A stretch of DNA of 64,000 bases, taken from NCBI GenBank assembly GCA_963711675.1, contig CAVQFB010000016.1:124001-188000 (forward strand), read 5' to 3'. The position numbers and the translations under genes are program-made. How positions within the stretch are numbered: position 1 is the stretch's first letter; each line of letters opens with the position of its first letter. Under the pieces are notes generated by a model, which made no database searches, had not been told where the DNA came from, and saw only the letters and a list, made by a program, of their open reading frames with translations. Shown here piece after piece: positions 48,342-58,806 of this stretch. Origin of the DNA: CAVQFB01 sp963711675 (GTDB lineage Bacteria > Acidobacteriota > Terriglobia > Terriglobales > Acidobacteriaceae).

Positions 48342-50272
48342 CTATCGCTTGAAGAACAACGCCGTAAGCGGCGGCAAGGTCAACGTCAGGGAGTAGGGCC
48401 GCCCGTGCGCCGGGACATCCTGCGTGTGGACACCGCCCAAATTACCCATCCCGGTCCCGCCGTAGTCCTGCGCGTCACTGTTCAGCAGTTCCCGCCAGTA
48501 CCCGCCGAAGGGCACGCCCACCCGGTAGCTTAAGCGCGGGACCGGCGTGAAGTTGAACACTGCCAGCACCACGTCATCTGGCGACTTCCCTTACGAACAA
48601 GGGAAATCACGCTGGCGAGTGCGTCGTTGCAGTCCACCCACTCAAAGCCGGCCGGATCGTTGTCGAACTAATGCAGCGCTTGGTGGGCGCGATAGGTCCG
48701 GTTCAGTTGCTGCCACCCAGTTTTGCATTCCACGGTGCACCGGGTATTGCAGGACGTGCCATTCCAGGCTCATGTCGTGCGACCACTCCCGCACCTGGCC
48801 AAATTCATCTCCCATGAAAAGCAGCTTTTTGCCCGGCTGCGCAAACATGTAGCCGTAGAGCAGACGCAGGTTGGCGAACCTCTGCCATTCGTCTCCCGGC
48901 ATTTTCCGATCAGCGACCCTTTCCCGTGCACCACTTCGTCGTGCGAAAGCGGGAGGACAAAATTTTCCTGAAGGAGTACAACATGCGGAACGTCAGCAGG
49001 TTGTGATGGTACTTGCGGTGAATCGGATCCTGCGAAAAGTACTTGAGCGTGTCGTGCATCCAGCCCATATCCCACTTCAAGCCGAAGCCCAAGCCCGCCC
49101 AGATACGTCGGTCTCGAAACCATGGGCCACGCGGTCGACTCTTCCGCCACCGTCTGAACGTCCGGATGCTCCTTGTAAGTCTCTTCGTTAAAGCGGCGCA
49201 GGAACCCGATGGCGTCCAGATTTTCCCGTCCTCCGTACTGGTTCGGAATCCACTCGCCTTGTTTCCGCGAGTAGTCGAGATAAAGCATCGAGGCGACCGC
49301 ATCCACGCGCAGACCGTCGATGTGATACTTGTCCAGCCAGAACATGGCGCTGCTCATCAGGAAGCTGCGCACTTCGTTCCGCCCGTAGTTGAAGATGTGG
49401 GTCTTCCAGTCGGGATGGAATCCCTGTCGCGAATCGGCATGCTCGAACAGATGCGTGCCGTCGAAATATGCGAGCCCATGCGCGTCGGAAGGGAAGTGCG
49501 AAGGCACCCAGTCCAGAATCACGCCGATGCCATGCTGGTGCAGGTAATCCACCAGGTACATGAAATCCTGCGGCGATCCGAATCGCGACGTGGGAGCAAA
49601 GTAGCCGGTGGTCTGGTATCCCCACGATCCGTAAAACGGATGCTCCATGATGGGCAGGAATTCCACGTGGGTGAACTGCATGCGTCTCAACGTATTCCGC
49701 CAGCTGCGGCGCCATCTCGCGATAGGTCAGCGGCCGGTTGTGCTCCTCCGGAACCCGCATCCAGGAACCGATGTGAACTTCGTAGATGGACATGGGAGCA
49801 TGCAGCGAGTTCCGTCCTCGCCGGCCTTCCATCCAGTCCCGGTCGCCCCACTGATAATCCAGATCCCAAACAACTGACGCCGTGCGGGGCGGTTTCTCAT
49901 TGAACAGCCGAACGGATCAGCCTTGTCGGCTACATGCCCATGATGCTGCGAAACGATGTGAAACTTGTACAGCGTCCCTTTGCCGACACCAGGAATAAAG
50001 CCTTCCCAGATTCCTGAGCCTCCCTTGGCCTGCAGAGGATGAGAATGATGGTCCCAGCTGTTGAAGCTTCCGATCACATAAACTTCGCTCGCATTCGGAG
50101 CCCACACGCTAAAGCAGGTCCCGCGTTCGGAGCCCGTCTCGACAACGTGCGCGCCCATTTTCTCGTGAATGCGGTAGTGGCTTCCCTCATTGAATAGATA
50201 TAGGTCTTCAGCGGTCAGTAGGCTGACATCGCTACGCACGGGCGATCCGGTTTGGGTGCTGTGGGAACTCAT
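48342..50272 (-). pseudogene. glgB: 1,4-alpha-glucan branching enzyme, multiply frameshifted
   Basis: The pieces join to a full GH13 branching enzyme: CBM48 start (CFSVWAPNASEVYVIGSFNSW), the barrel with FTHVEFLPIMEHPF, the nucleophile aspartate in GLRVDAVASML, the acid in VAEEST, PLSHDEVVHGKGSL, and the C-terminal sandwich (VLAVFNFTPVPRLSYRVG). The frame changes at about 49906, 49682, 49090, 48969, 48901, 48712 and 48578, each by one base, and TAG at 48668-48670 stands in place of a normal residue. All catalytic residues are kept and no larger deletion is seen. ATG 50272 has AAGG upstream. Read as written, no active enzyme is made. See the finding on indel density. Confidence 0.85.
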
Positions 50273-50450
50273 GTTTGCCTTGAAGACTGCCAATCTAGTG
50301 TATCAGCGACATCCTACGCCATTGCGGCACCCATGTGCGCCATTACGTCAGTTTTGCACGTCAGAAGTGCCTCCGCTCTACCGCGCTGCGCGGTGTGCTA
50401 TGCCATACTAGCGTTCTCATGACCTCCCATCGCTACCAGGAAAATCGGTA

Positions 50451-52715
50451 ATGCCGACGACTGCGCGTCATCGTTCTTTGGCACCAGCACCAGCCCTTCT
50501 ACAAGGATCTGGTCACGCGGAGAGTACCGTCTGCCCTGGGTGCGCCTGCACGCGCTCAAGGACTACTACGGGATGGTCAAGCTGCTGGATGAGTTTCCCA
50601 ACGTCCACCAGACTTTCAATCTCGTTCCGTCCCTCATCACTCAGATTCAGGATTACGTCGCCGGAACCGCGAAGGATCCGTTCCTGCAAGTTGCGGCCAA
50701 GCCTGCTGCAGACCTGACTCTCGACGAACGCCGTTTTGCTTTGCAATACCTTTTTCAGGCCAATCCTGTCAACCTGATCGGGCGCTATCCCCGGTACCGG
50801 GAGTTGTGGGAGCGTTTTCGGGCCAGCGGCGACACTCCAGAGCGTGCCGAGAAGTACTTTCTGCCGCAGGACTTCACCGACCTTCAAGTATTGTCGCAGA
50901 TCGCCTGGTTCGACGAATTTTTCCTGGACGACCCCGATATTGCGGCGCTCATCAAGAAAGGGCGCCACTACTCGCTGGACGACCAGAGTTCGTCATCAGC
51001 ACGTGAGCGCGAACTGCTGGCCAAGGTTCTGCCTGCCCACGCGGCGGCGGCCAAGCGAGGAGGGATCGAGATTTCGACTTCGCCTTTTTACCACCCAATT
51101 TTGCCCTTGGTTTGCGATTCCAACATGGGAGCGGTGTCATCGCCGGGCCTGCCCCTGCCGCAGAACCGCTTTCGCCATCCCGAGGACGCCCGCGAGCAAC
51201 TGACCGCGCGGCCTCGATCTGCACCAGAAAGTCTTTGGGATCCGTCCGACCGGAGTGTGGCCGTCTGAAGGTAGCGTGTCAGAAGAGGCTCTCGGCATCT
51301 GCGCACGGTCTCGGCGTCAAATGGATGGCGACCGACGAAGGCGTGCTTGGCCGCAGCCTGGGCGTCTTCTTCTCTCGCGATGGCAACGGCCGCCTCCCGA
51401 CCGAACTGGCCGAGAAGCTCTACACCATCCATCGTTATCGAAAACGGTCAGACGCAGATGCACCTGATTTTTCGCGACCACGCGATCTCTGACTTGATAG
51501 GATTCGTCTATTCCGGAATGCCCGCTCCAGAAGCCGCGCATCACCTCATGCAAAACATTAAGCAGGCCGCGCAACCGATTCTTGAAAGAGGCAAGATGCC
51601 GTTGTGCCGATCATCCTTGACGGCGAAAATGCGTGGGAATATTATCCCGCAGTCGGGCCGGGAGTTTCTGCGCCGCTTCTACGACGCGCTGCAGCGCGAG
51701 CCGGGAATGGAAGCGGTCACCGTCTCCGAGGCCATCGAGCGTCACCAGCAACTTCAGCCCGCTCACCTCGCTGGTTCCGGGCTCCTGGATCAACGCCAAC
51801 TTCAACGTCTGGATCGGCGCGCCCGAAGACAACCGCTCTTGGGACTATCTCTACCACGCCCGCAATTTTTATGCAGCAGGCGCCGCCAATGCCAGCGAAG
51901 CGCAGCGAAAACTCGCTTTCGAAGAGATTCTGATCGCCGAAGGCAGTGACTGGAACTGGTGGTATGGGCCTGAGCACCATTCCGCCAACGATCGCGACTT
52001 CGACGAACTCTACCGCAAGCATCTTTCAAATGTTTACCAGGCGCTCGGCGCGAGCCCGCCCGACTACCTGGCGCAGCCCATCTTTGGTGCCGGCGCGCGG
52101 CCGGCGTTCACTTCCGCAGACCGCGTACATCCATCCCCGCATTACCGGCGAGATGGTCCGCTACTTCGAATGGATGGGCGCGGCCGCTTACACCGCCGAC
52201 CATCGCTCCGGCGCCATGCATGGCAAGAGTTTCTGCTGGATGCGGTCTACGCCGGCATCGACGAAGAGTACGTCTACGGTCGCCTGGATTTTGTCGACGA
52301 GGTGCCGGAAGGGGACTTCGAAATAGTCGTGAACCTCGAGTCCTGGGCCTCTGGCGAACACCGCCCCCGGCGCTCGGTCCGGCTGGATGCGGCAGTCAAT
52401 GGACGAAAATTGCAGACGTGGAAGATAGGCATCGCGGAGGAAGCGGAAGGCCTGGCTTCCTCGTACCATCCCGGGAGCACTGCCTCAAAGTTGGCGCTCG
52501 GCCGCAATTTCGAATTCAAGGTGCCGCTTGCCTGGCTACTGGCTGCGCCCCGCGCGGTCAAGGCCCCGGCAGGAAAAACATCAGAGCCCGTGGCAACCAG
52601 GCTGAAACTGCGATTCAGTCTCTGGCAGAATCGCCTGCCCGTGGATGCGCTCCCGCTCGAGGGCTGGATCGAGCTGGAACTGCTCAGCGAAGGCGACTTG
52701 ATGTCGATGGCGTAG
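50451..52715 (+). pseudogene. GH57 family alpha-glucan hydrolase, multiply frameshifted
   Basis: Joined fragments give a GH57 enzyme of about 750 residues: WHQHQPFY at the start, TSPFYHPILPLVCD in the middle, the likely nucleophile glutamate in KWMATDEGVLGRSL, and the acid/base aspartate in ILDGENAWEYYP. The C-terminal domain reaches the stop at 52713. One-base shifts are inferred at about 50460, 50517, 51208, 51312, 51438, 51603, 51646, 51761, 52112 and 52233; most are insertions. GH57 members act as alpha-amylases, 4-alpha-glucanotransferases or branching enzymes. Together with the divergent glgB gene it points to glycogen turnover. 50540-51200 is uninterrupted. Confidence 0.8.
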
Positions 52716-52831
52716 CGAATAAGAAACCAACTGCGACGTGGGAACCATGCGGAAGGTAGGGGCTAGTGAGGATCGTACGAATAGATCTGGATGCTAAGAC
52801 AAGCATGGATGTGAGGGACAACCGTGAAAGA

Positions 52832-52882
52832 GCGGCCCTTCAGGGCCGCGTAAGCCCGCAAGCCTGACTTGGCCTTTAGGCC
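52832..52882. repeat. bipartite hairpin repeat, copy B
   Basis: GCGGCCC-TTCA-GGGCCGC at 52832-52849 and GGCC-TTTA-GGCC at 52871-52882, 21 nt apart, in the gap after the GH57 gene. Loops and order are as in copy A, while the stems are different sequences. Confidence 0.65.
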
Positions 52883-52946
52883 CTGTGTTCGTTGCAAAAC
52901 AAAATCGGGAGCCGCGGCTCCCGATTCACTTCCAGACCAGACTTGT

Positions 52947-53579
52947 TTACTGACCGCCAGTTGCCGGCGTCATCGCCAGTGGGCGGCTCAACTCCATCGT
53001 CAGCTCCGTGCCTGCGGGCAAAACTGCAGACCGGTGTTTCGCCAGCCAATGCGTCACCGTTGCGGTCGCGCCCACCGCGCCGCCGATCAGCAGGCCTTTG
53101 CCGCCGCCAGCCAGGCCGCCGATCAGCATCCCGCCGCCGGTGCCCATGCCAACCTCGGTAAGATCCTTGCCATCGTGCCCGGTTCCTTTGAACTGGCCTT
53201 CACCGTTGACATCAGTCCCGCGGCGCACGCTGGTGTCGACCACGGCAGCGTTAAGCATGTATTGCTCTCCGGTGGGCATGACAATGGTCTCGGGGAAGAT
53301 TCCGATGGTTGGCTTGCCCGCTATCCGGCGCGGTTCGTTGATCTTGGTGACTCGGCCCTGGACCGTCGTGCCGACAGGGATCACGGTTTTTCCGTCGATC
53401 ACCACCGCCTCCATCACTCTTCCCGAGAACGGGTCCCCTGATTTGTTGCTGTACGTAGCCAGCGTGTTTTCAAGTTTCACTTTAAGCGCAGTTCCGGTGG
53501 GCAAGGTCAGATTGGACTGTGCCCAACCTGCTGCCACCATCAGCACCACCACCACCAGCAATACCGCCACCTTCTTCAT
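52947..53579 (-). CDS. exported protein with glycine-zipper segment
   Basis: 210 residues. Signal peptide (about 1-20, ending GWA). A beta-rich middle reads LPTGTALKVKLENTLATYSNKSGDPFSGRV and PVGTTVQGRVTKINEPRR, a pattern found in TrbI/VirB10-like and other periplasmic beta-barrel domains. A Gly-rich stretch (about 147-172, GGGMLIGGLAGGGKGLLIGG) resembles a glycine zipper. It may be an envelope protein; no secretion-system genes are nearby. The start has a clear purine-rich site (GAGGCAC) upstream. Confidence 0.7.
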   Translation of the reverse strand: MKKVAVLLVVVVLMVAAGWAQSNLTLPTGTALKVKLENTLATYSNKSGDPFSGRVMEAVVIDGKTVIPVGTTVQGRVTKINEPRRIAGKPTIGIFPETIVMPTGEQYMLNAAVVDTSVRRGTDVNGEGQFKGTGHDGKDLTEVGMGTGGGMLIGGLAGGGKGLLIGGAVGATATVTHWLAKHRSAVLPAGTELTMELSRPLAMTPATGGQ

Positions 53580-53759
53580 CGTGCCTCCTCAGTTATCTTT
53601 CCGGTCGCAACCGCCGCTTCATGCGACGCCTTGGAAATTTTCTGCTAGCCCACTCTTGATCTCGACTCTAGATCAGCTGGAAAACGGTAACAATAGAGGA
53701 GCGCGCAAATGAACCAGCAGAGACAATGACTGACCCTCCTATGATTCCTGCCTATTCGG

Positions 53760-54245
53760 ATGACAAGAACGCGTCTAATTGTGGCCGCACTGTGTGTTGG
53801 TTTGACCTGTGCGTTTGCCGGTTGCCACAACGATCGGGCCGAATCGTTCTATCCGTCTCTCGCCGAAGCCGACAAGGACGGCGCAATCATGCGCGGTTGG
53901 ATACCAGACGACTTCCTACCTCGTAGTTCGCGGGCCATCCATGAAATCCACGACCTTTCCCCCTCCGCGGAATGGTGTGCTTTCGAGTTTGCGCCCGAGG
54001 AGTCGAAAAATCCTCTCAGAAACTTGCAGCCCCTGGATGTCCTACCACCGTCTATTGGTCGTGTGCCCAGTCCGGATGTGTCGTGGTGGCCGCCTGTTCT
54101 TGTGGGGAATCTGGATATCGAAAAGATTCACAAGGAGGGCTTCGACCTATTCGTGGCAGAGAAGCCCGCTACATCTGTAACAACCGAGGTCTGGCTCTTT
54201 GCGATTGACTGGTCAAATGGGCGCGGCTTCTTCTACAGCAGGTAA
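53760..54245 (+). CDS. putative lipoprotein (YbbD-like)
   Basis: 161 residues with a signal peptide ending in the lipobox FAGC (cysteine about residue 22). The mature part contains MRGWIPDDFLPRSSRAIHEIHDLS and AEWCAFEFAPEE, as in small lipoproteins of the YbbD type found in many Proteobacteria and Acidobacteriota. Role unknown. It stands 193 nt upstream of the enolase ATG in the same direction, with its own probable promoter. Confidence 0.7.
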   Translation: MTRTRLIVAALCVGLTCAFAGCHNDRAESFYPSLAEADKDGAIMRGWIPDDFLPRSSRAIHEIHDLSPSAEWCAFEFAPEESKNPLRNLQPLDVLPPSIGRVPSPDVSWWPPVLVGNLDIEKIHKEGFDLFVAEKPATSVTTEVWLFAIDWSNGRGFFYSR

Positions 54246-54437
54246 CCCTCCCGCACTGACGCCTCACAACGCCCTCCGATATAATCGCTGGTTCCGGCCT
54301 CTGCAATGGGAAAGACCTATACCGGCGTCGGCTACCTGACGGGCAGCCGCCTCACGTTTAATCCCGATCACCCCGGCGTCAGGGTGGATGACGAAACACG
54401 AATTCTTAATCTTGATAACGAAAAGGACAGCAAGCCC

Positions 54438-55730
54438 ATGACTAATATCGGTGACATCATTGCCCGTGAAGTTCTCGATTCTCGCGGCAATCCTACGGTT
54501 GAAGCGGAAGTGCATCTCCTCAACGGCGCAGTCGGACGCGCCATCGTTCCCAGCGGAGCCTCTACCGGCGAGCACGAGGCTGTCGAATTGCGCGACGGCG
54601 ACAGCAAGCGATTCCTCGGCAAAGGTGTCCTCAAAGCCGTGGAGAACGTGAACGGCGAGATTGCCGACGCTCTCGCGAACCTCAACGCCTCCGACCAGCG
54701 CGCCATCGATCAGAAGATGATCGAACTCGACGGCACCGAGAACAAAGGCCGCCTCGGCGCCAACGCCATCCTGGCCGTTTCGATGGCGGTGGCGCGGGCT
54801 GCCGCTGCCGAGTACGGCCTGCCTCTCTACCGCTACCTGGGCGGGGCAGGCGCAAACATCTTGCCTACCCCCATGATGAACATCCTCAACGGTGGCGCAC
54901 ACGCCGATAACAACGTCGACTTCCAGGAGTTCATGGTTATGCCGGTCGGCGCAGAATCGTTTTCCGATGCCCTGCGCTGGGGAGTCGAAGTCTTCCATAC
55001 CTTAAAGGGAGTGTTGAAGAAGCGCGGCTATAACACTGCTGTGGGGGATGAAGGCGGATTTGCCCCATCGGTGAAGTCGAATGTCGAGGCCATCGAAGTT
55101 GTCCTCGAAGCCATCCAGCAAGCCGGCTACAAGCCCGGCGAGGAAGTCGCCATCGCCCTCGATCCCGCCGCCAGCGAGTTTTACAAAGACGGCCAGTACG
55201 TCTTTAAGAAGTCCGATAAGTCGACCAAGAGCTCGGAAGAAATGGCGCGCTTCTGGGCGAAGTGGGTGCGCGACTATCCCATCGTTTCGCTAGAGGACGG
55301 CCTCGCCGAGGATGACTGGGAAGGCTGGGAGTTCCTGACCAAGGAACTAGGCAACAAGATTCAACTCGTCGGCGACGACATCTTCGTCACTAACACTACG
55401 CGTCTGCAGGAAGGCATCGACCGAAAAGTCGGGAACTCGATCCTTATCAAGGTTAATCAGATCGGCACGGTCAGTGAGACGCTCGACGCCATCGACCTCG
55501 CCCGCCGCAACGGCTATACCAGCGTGATCTCTCACCGCTCAGGCGAGACCGAAGATGCCTTTATTGCCGACCTCGCTGTCGCCACCGGTGCCGGCCAGAT
55601 CAAGACCGGATCGGCCTCGCGCACGGATCGCATCGCAAAGTACAACCAGTTGCTTCGCATCGAAGAAGAGTTGGGCGACACGGCACGTTTTTTGGGCTTG
55701 AAGGCGCTGAACTACAGAGCCGGGAAGTAA
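54438..55730 (+). CDS. eno: enolase
   Basis: 430 residues, the normal length. It turns 2-phosphoglycerate into phosphoenolpyruvate in glycolysis. Landmarks: SRGNPTVEAEV at the start, the GASTGEHEAVELRD loop, the catalytic glutamate in AVGDEGGFAPS, Mg ligands in IALDPAASEF, SLEDGLAEDDWEGW and LVGDDIFVTN, the catalytic lysine in LIKVNQIG, and SHRSGETED near the end. AAAGGA lies ten bases before the ATG. The frame is open upstream to 54306, but those residues have no similarity to enolase. Confidence 0.98.
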   Translation: MTNIGDIIAREVLDSRGNPTVEAEVHLLNGAVGRAIVPSGASTGEHEAVELRDGDSKRFLGKGVLKAVENVNGEIADALANLNASDQRAIDQKMIELDGTENKGRLGANAILAVSMAVARAAAAEYGLPLYRYLGGAGANILPTPMMNILNGGAHADNNVDFQEFMVMPVGAESFSDALRWGVEVFHTLKGVLKKRGYNTAVGDEGGFAPSVKSNVEAIEVVLEAIQQAGYKPGEEVAIALDPAASEFYKDGQYVFKKSDKSTKSSEEMARFWAKWVRDYPIVSLEDGLAEDDWEGWEFLTKELGNKIQLVGDDIFVTNTTRLQEGIDRKVGNSILIKVNQIGTVSETLDAIDLARRNGYTSVISHRSGETEDAFIADLAVATGAGQIKTGSASRTDRIAKYNQLLRIEEELGDTARFLGLKALNYRAGK

Positions 55731-55741
55731 ACAGAGCATCC

Positions 55742-56476
55742 ATGGACGCGCAAACTTTACTGCAGGAGGGTCGCCGGAAGGCGTTTGAACCTCCGTCCGA
55801 CCCCAACATAAAAGTTTGGCGCTACATGGATTTTGCTCGTCTCGTTGGGATGCTCGAAGACCAGGGTCTGTTCTTCCGCCGCGCAGATCTGTTTGAGGAC
55901 CGCTTCGAGGGCACCATGTCCCAGCCTCTGCGTGTCTTCCTCCAGCAAGGGAACCAAAGCCCCCGCCTCGAAGAGTATGGCGAGATGTTGCGCAAGGTTC
56001 GCGGCGCGACGTTCATCAATTGCTGGCACATGAACGAGTCGGAATCTGCCGCCATGTGGCAGCTTTACTCTGCCGCTGCTGAACAATCTATTTGTCTCCA
56101 GTCCACCTACGCCCGCCTTCGCGATGCTCTTCCCGAAGACATCAAAATCGGCCAGGTCAAGTACATCTCCTATGATCGGGACCAGATCCCGTTCGACGAT
56201 CTGTGGTGGCCCCTGCTACATAAACGCAAATCATTCGAGTACGAGCGGGAATTGCGGGCCGTGTGGACGGACATGGATGCCGTCCACACCGAATTGGCAG
56301 ACAAACGCCAAGGAGTCTGGAAGAAAGTTGACCTGGATCGTCTGATTCAAGGCATCTATGTGTCGGCCGAGGCCGAGCGCTGGTTCCTCAAGCTGGTCCG
56401 CAAGGTGCTGCAGCGCTTTGGCACTACGGTAGAAGTTCGCCAGTCGGACCTGGCGGACGAACCGTTGTTTGATTGA
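55742..56476 (+). CDS. DUF2971 family protein
   Basis: 244 residues. The pattern IKVWRYMDFARLVGMLEDQGLFFRRADLFEDRFEG with a later NCWHMNESESAAMWQLY and FEYERELRAVW is that of DUF2971, a soluble family often found near defence or mobile genes but also alone. Here the neighbours are housekeeping genes (enolase 11 nt upstream), so a defence role has no support. Biochemical function unknown. Confidence 0.82.
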   Translation: MDAQTLLQEGRRKAFEPPSDPNIKVWRYMDFARLVGMLEDQGLFFRRADLFEDRFEGTMSQPLRVFLQQGNQSPRLEEYGEMLRKVRGATFINCWHMNESESAAMWQLYSAAAEQSICLQSTYARLRDALPEDIKIGQVKYISYDRDQIPFDDLWWPLLHKRKSFEYERELRAVWTDMDAVHTELADKRQGVWKKVDLDRLIQGIYVSAEAERWFLKLVRKVLQRFGTTVEVRQSDLADEPLFD

Positions 56477-56554
56477 AGACCGCGGGCGCGGGTTATTCGC
56501 TCGGCGTGGCTGCCCGTTTAAACACGGACGACTGCAGATTTATAGGAGAGAGTC

Positions 56555-57115
56555 ATGAGAGTTCGGCTGCTGTGGTTGCCTTCTATGGTGTTGCTCGTTG
56601 CTTCTTGGATGGCGGCTCAGCAGACTCCCGCGTCCGACGGCTCTCCTTCCAAAGAAGACGTCCTGAAACTATTCCAAATCCTGCAGGTCGAGCAGCAGAC
56701 CCGCGAGGTGATGGCCAATACTCAGGCGCAGGTTAAAACCATGACCCGGGAGATGATCATGAAAAAGGCTCCCAACGCTTCACCGGACCAGTTGGCTCAG
56801 ATCGAGGGCATGATGGACACCATGTTCAAGGAGTATCCCGTCAGCGGAATTCTCGATGACATGGTCCCCGTCTACCAGAAGCACCTTAGCAAGTCCGATC
56901 TCGAGGGCATGATTGCCTTCTATTCATCGCCGTTAGGCCGGAAGATTCTGCGCGAAATGCCGGATATGACCAAAGAGGCGATGCAGGTCTCCTACGCCCA
57001 CATCCAGAAGGACATGGAGCAGATCATGCAGAAGGTTGACGACCGCGTGCAGTCCATCGTTGACGAGCAACAGAAAAAGAAGTCGGCTCCAGCTCACGAT
57101 TCAAAATCGAATTGA
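56555..57115 (+). CDS. exported DUF2059 family protein
   Basis: 186 residues with a signal peptide (about 1-21, ending MAAQ). The DUF2059 core is visible in YQKHLSKSDLEGMIAFYSSPLGRKIL, followed by helices to a Lys-rich end. Family members are periplasmic proteins without known activity. AGGAGAG lies before the ATG. It lies 77 nt before the iPGM gene in the same direction. Confidence 0.82.
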   Translation: MRVRLLWLPSMVLLVASWMAAQQTPASDGSPSKEDVLKLFQILQVEQQTREVMANTQAQVKTMTREMIMKKAPNASPDQLAQIEGMMDTMFKEYPVSGILDDMVPVYQKHLSKSDLEGMIAFYSSPLGRKILREMPDMTKEAMQVSYAHIQKDMEQIMQKVDDRVQSIVDEQQKKKSAPAHDSKSN

Positions 57116-57192
57116 AGAAACCATAATCAGGAACTCATAAATGTCAAACCCGATCATTGCACTTTCAGTGTCCTTTTCGTCCACGGTGCACC

Positions 57193-58806
57193 ATGGTTAG
57201 ACCTAAACCGCTGGTCCTTGTCATCCTAGACGGTTGGGGCTATCGTGCCGAAACCAAGGCCAACGCTATCGCTCTCGCCCGCAAACCCACCTATGACCGC
57301 CTGCTGCGCGAATACCCCAACACCCTGATCCAGACCAGCGGTCCGTTCGTCGGGCTTCCCGAAGGGCAGATGGGCAACAGCGAGGTGGGCCACCTTAACA
57401 TCGGCGCCGGGCGCATCGTCCACATGGACATCACGCGCATCGACCTGATGATCCAGAACGGCGAACTGTTTTCCGATCCCACTTTGCTTGCTGCCATGAA
57501 AGATGCCCGCACTGGCGGTCGCCGCCTGCATCTTTTCGGCCTGCTTTCGGATGGTGGCGTGCACTCGCAGCAGGCTCACCTCTACGCGCTTCTGCGCATG
57601 GCCAAGCAGAACGGCGTCGACCGCGTCTTCGTCCACGCTTTCATGGATGGCCGCGACACGCTTCCCACCAACGGGGCCGGATACATCGAGCAATTGCAGC
57701 AGAAGATGCGCGAATACGGCAGCGGCAAAATTGCCAGTGTCAACGGCCGCTACTACGCCATGGACCGCGACCGTCGCTGGGAGCGCATCCTGAAAGCCTT
57801 CAACGCCATGGTCTTCGGAGACGGCGAAGCAGGGAAGTACGTCGACCCCGTGCAGGGGGTTAAAGACTCCTACAACAAGGGCGTCACCGACGAGTTCATC
57901 ATTCCGTTCGTTTGCGTCGACACCCGCGGCGAGCCCCTCGCCACCATTCGCGACGAGGATTCCTGCATCTGCTTCAACTTTCGTGCCGACCGCGTGCGCC
58001 AGATCACGCGCGCCCTCACCCGCAATAGCGGTCTGAATCCCGAAGGTGGGCGTGATCTCCCTGGCGCCGACGACCTTGACGTCACTATCCCCCGCGATCG
58101 CGTCCCCAATAATCTGCACTACGTCTGCATGACGCAATACGACAAGAAGTTCGCGCTTCCCGTCGTCATCCCCGCCGAGTCGCTGGACAACATCCTTGCC
58201 AACGTCATGGGTAATGCCAGCCTGCGCAATCTACGCGTCGCCGAAACCGAAAAGTACGCGCACGTGACGTATTTCTTTAACGGCGGCGTCGAGCAGCCGT
58301 TCCCCGGCGAAGACCGCGCGCTGATACCCTCGCCCAAAGTCGCTACCTACGACCTGAAGCCTGAAATGAGTGCCGCCGGGATCGCTCAAGCCGTGGTGAA
58401 GGCCACGAATGACGGCACATTCGACGTCGTTATCGTAAACTTCGCCAACGCCGACATGGTCGGCCACTCCGGCAAGATCGAGCCCACGGTGAAAGCGGTG
58501 GAAACTGTCGATGCCTGCCTCGCGGAGATCGAAACAGCGGTACGCGCCAAAGGAGGCGCCATGCTCGTCACCGCTGACCACGGCAACGCCGAGATGATGA
58601 TTGACCCGGCAACCGGCGGTCCGCACACCGCGCATACCACGAATCCGGTACCGTTCATCGTGGTTGCCGACAATGGCAAGAAGTTCTCGCTGAAGCAAGA
58701 CGGCTCCTTGCGCGACATTTCGCCCACGATGCTCGGCATGCTCGGAATCCCGCAGCCTAAAGAGATGACGGGGCATGATCTGCGGGTATCGCTGAAACAA
58801 GCCTAG
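57193..58806 (+). CDS. gpmI: 2,3-bisphosphoglycerate-independent phosphoglycerate mutase
   Basis: 537 residues, as usual for iPGM. It interconverts 3- and 2-phosphoglycerate with two metal ions, one step before enolase. D13 in LVILDGWGYR and the phosphorylated serine S63 in MGNSEVGHLNIG are present, as are FMDGRDTLP, FNFRADRVRQI and TADHGNAEMM. ATG 57193 fits the family N-terminus (MVRPKPLVLVILDGWG); the frame is open 12 codons further. Enolase lies 1.5 kb upstream in the same direction. Confidence 0.97.
   Translation: MVRPKPLVLVILDGWGYRAETKANAIALARKPTYDRLLREYPNTLIQTSGPFVGLPEGQMGNSEVGHLNIGAGRIVHMDITRIDLMIQNGELFSDPTLLAAMKDARTGGRRLHLFGLLSDGGVHSQQAHLYALLRMAKQNGVDRVFVHAFMDGRDTLPTNGAGYIEQLQQKMREYGSGKIASVNGRYYAMDRDRRWERILKAFNAMVFGDGEAGKYVDPVQGVKDSYNKGVTDEFIIPFVCVDTRGEPLATIRDEDSCICFNFRADRVRQITRALTRNSGLNPEGGRDLPGADDLDVTIPRDRVPNNLHYVCMTQYDKKFALPVVIPAESLDNILANVMGNASLRNLRVAETEKYAHVTYFFNGGVEQPFPGEDRALIPSPKVATYDLKPEMSAAGIAQAVVKATNDGTFDVVIVNFANADMVGHSGKIEPTVKAVETVDACLAEIETAVRAKGGAMLVTADHGNAEMMIDPATGGPHTAHTTNPVPFIVVADNGKKFSLKQDGSLRDISPTMLGMLGIPQPKEMTGHDLRVSLKQA

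Noticed and set aside
53008..53712. 234-codon plus-strand frame over the exported glycine-zipper protein gene
   Set aside because: Pro/Ser/Thr-rich shadow of the minus-strand gene, which has a signal peptide and a ribosome site.
55742..56476. DUF2971 gene as a sign of a defence island
   Set aside because: Neighbours are enolase, a DUF2059 protein and iPGM. No nuclease, methylase, toxin or mobile gene is nearby.
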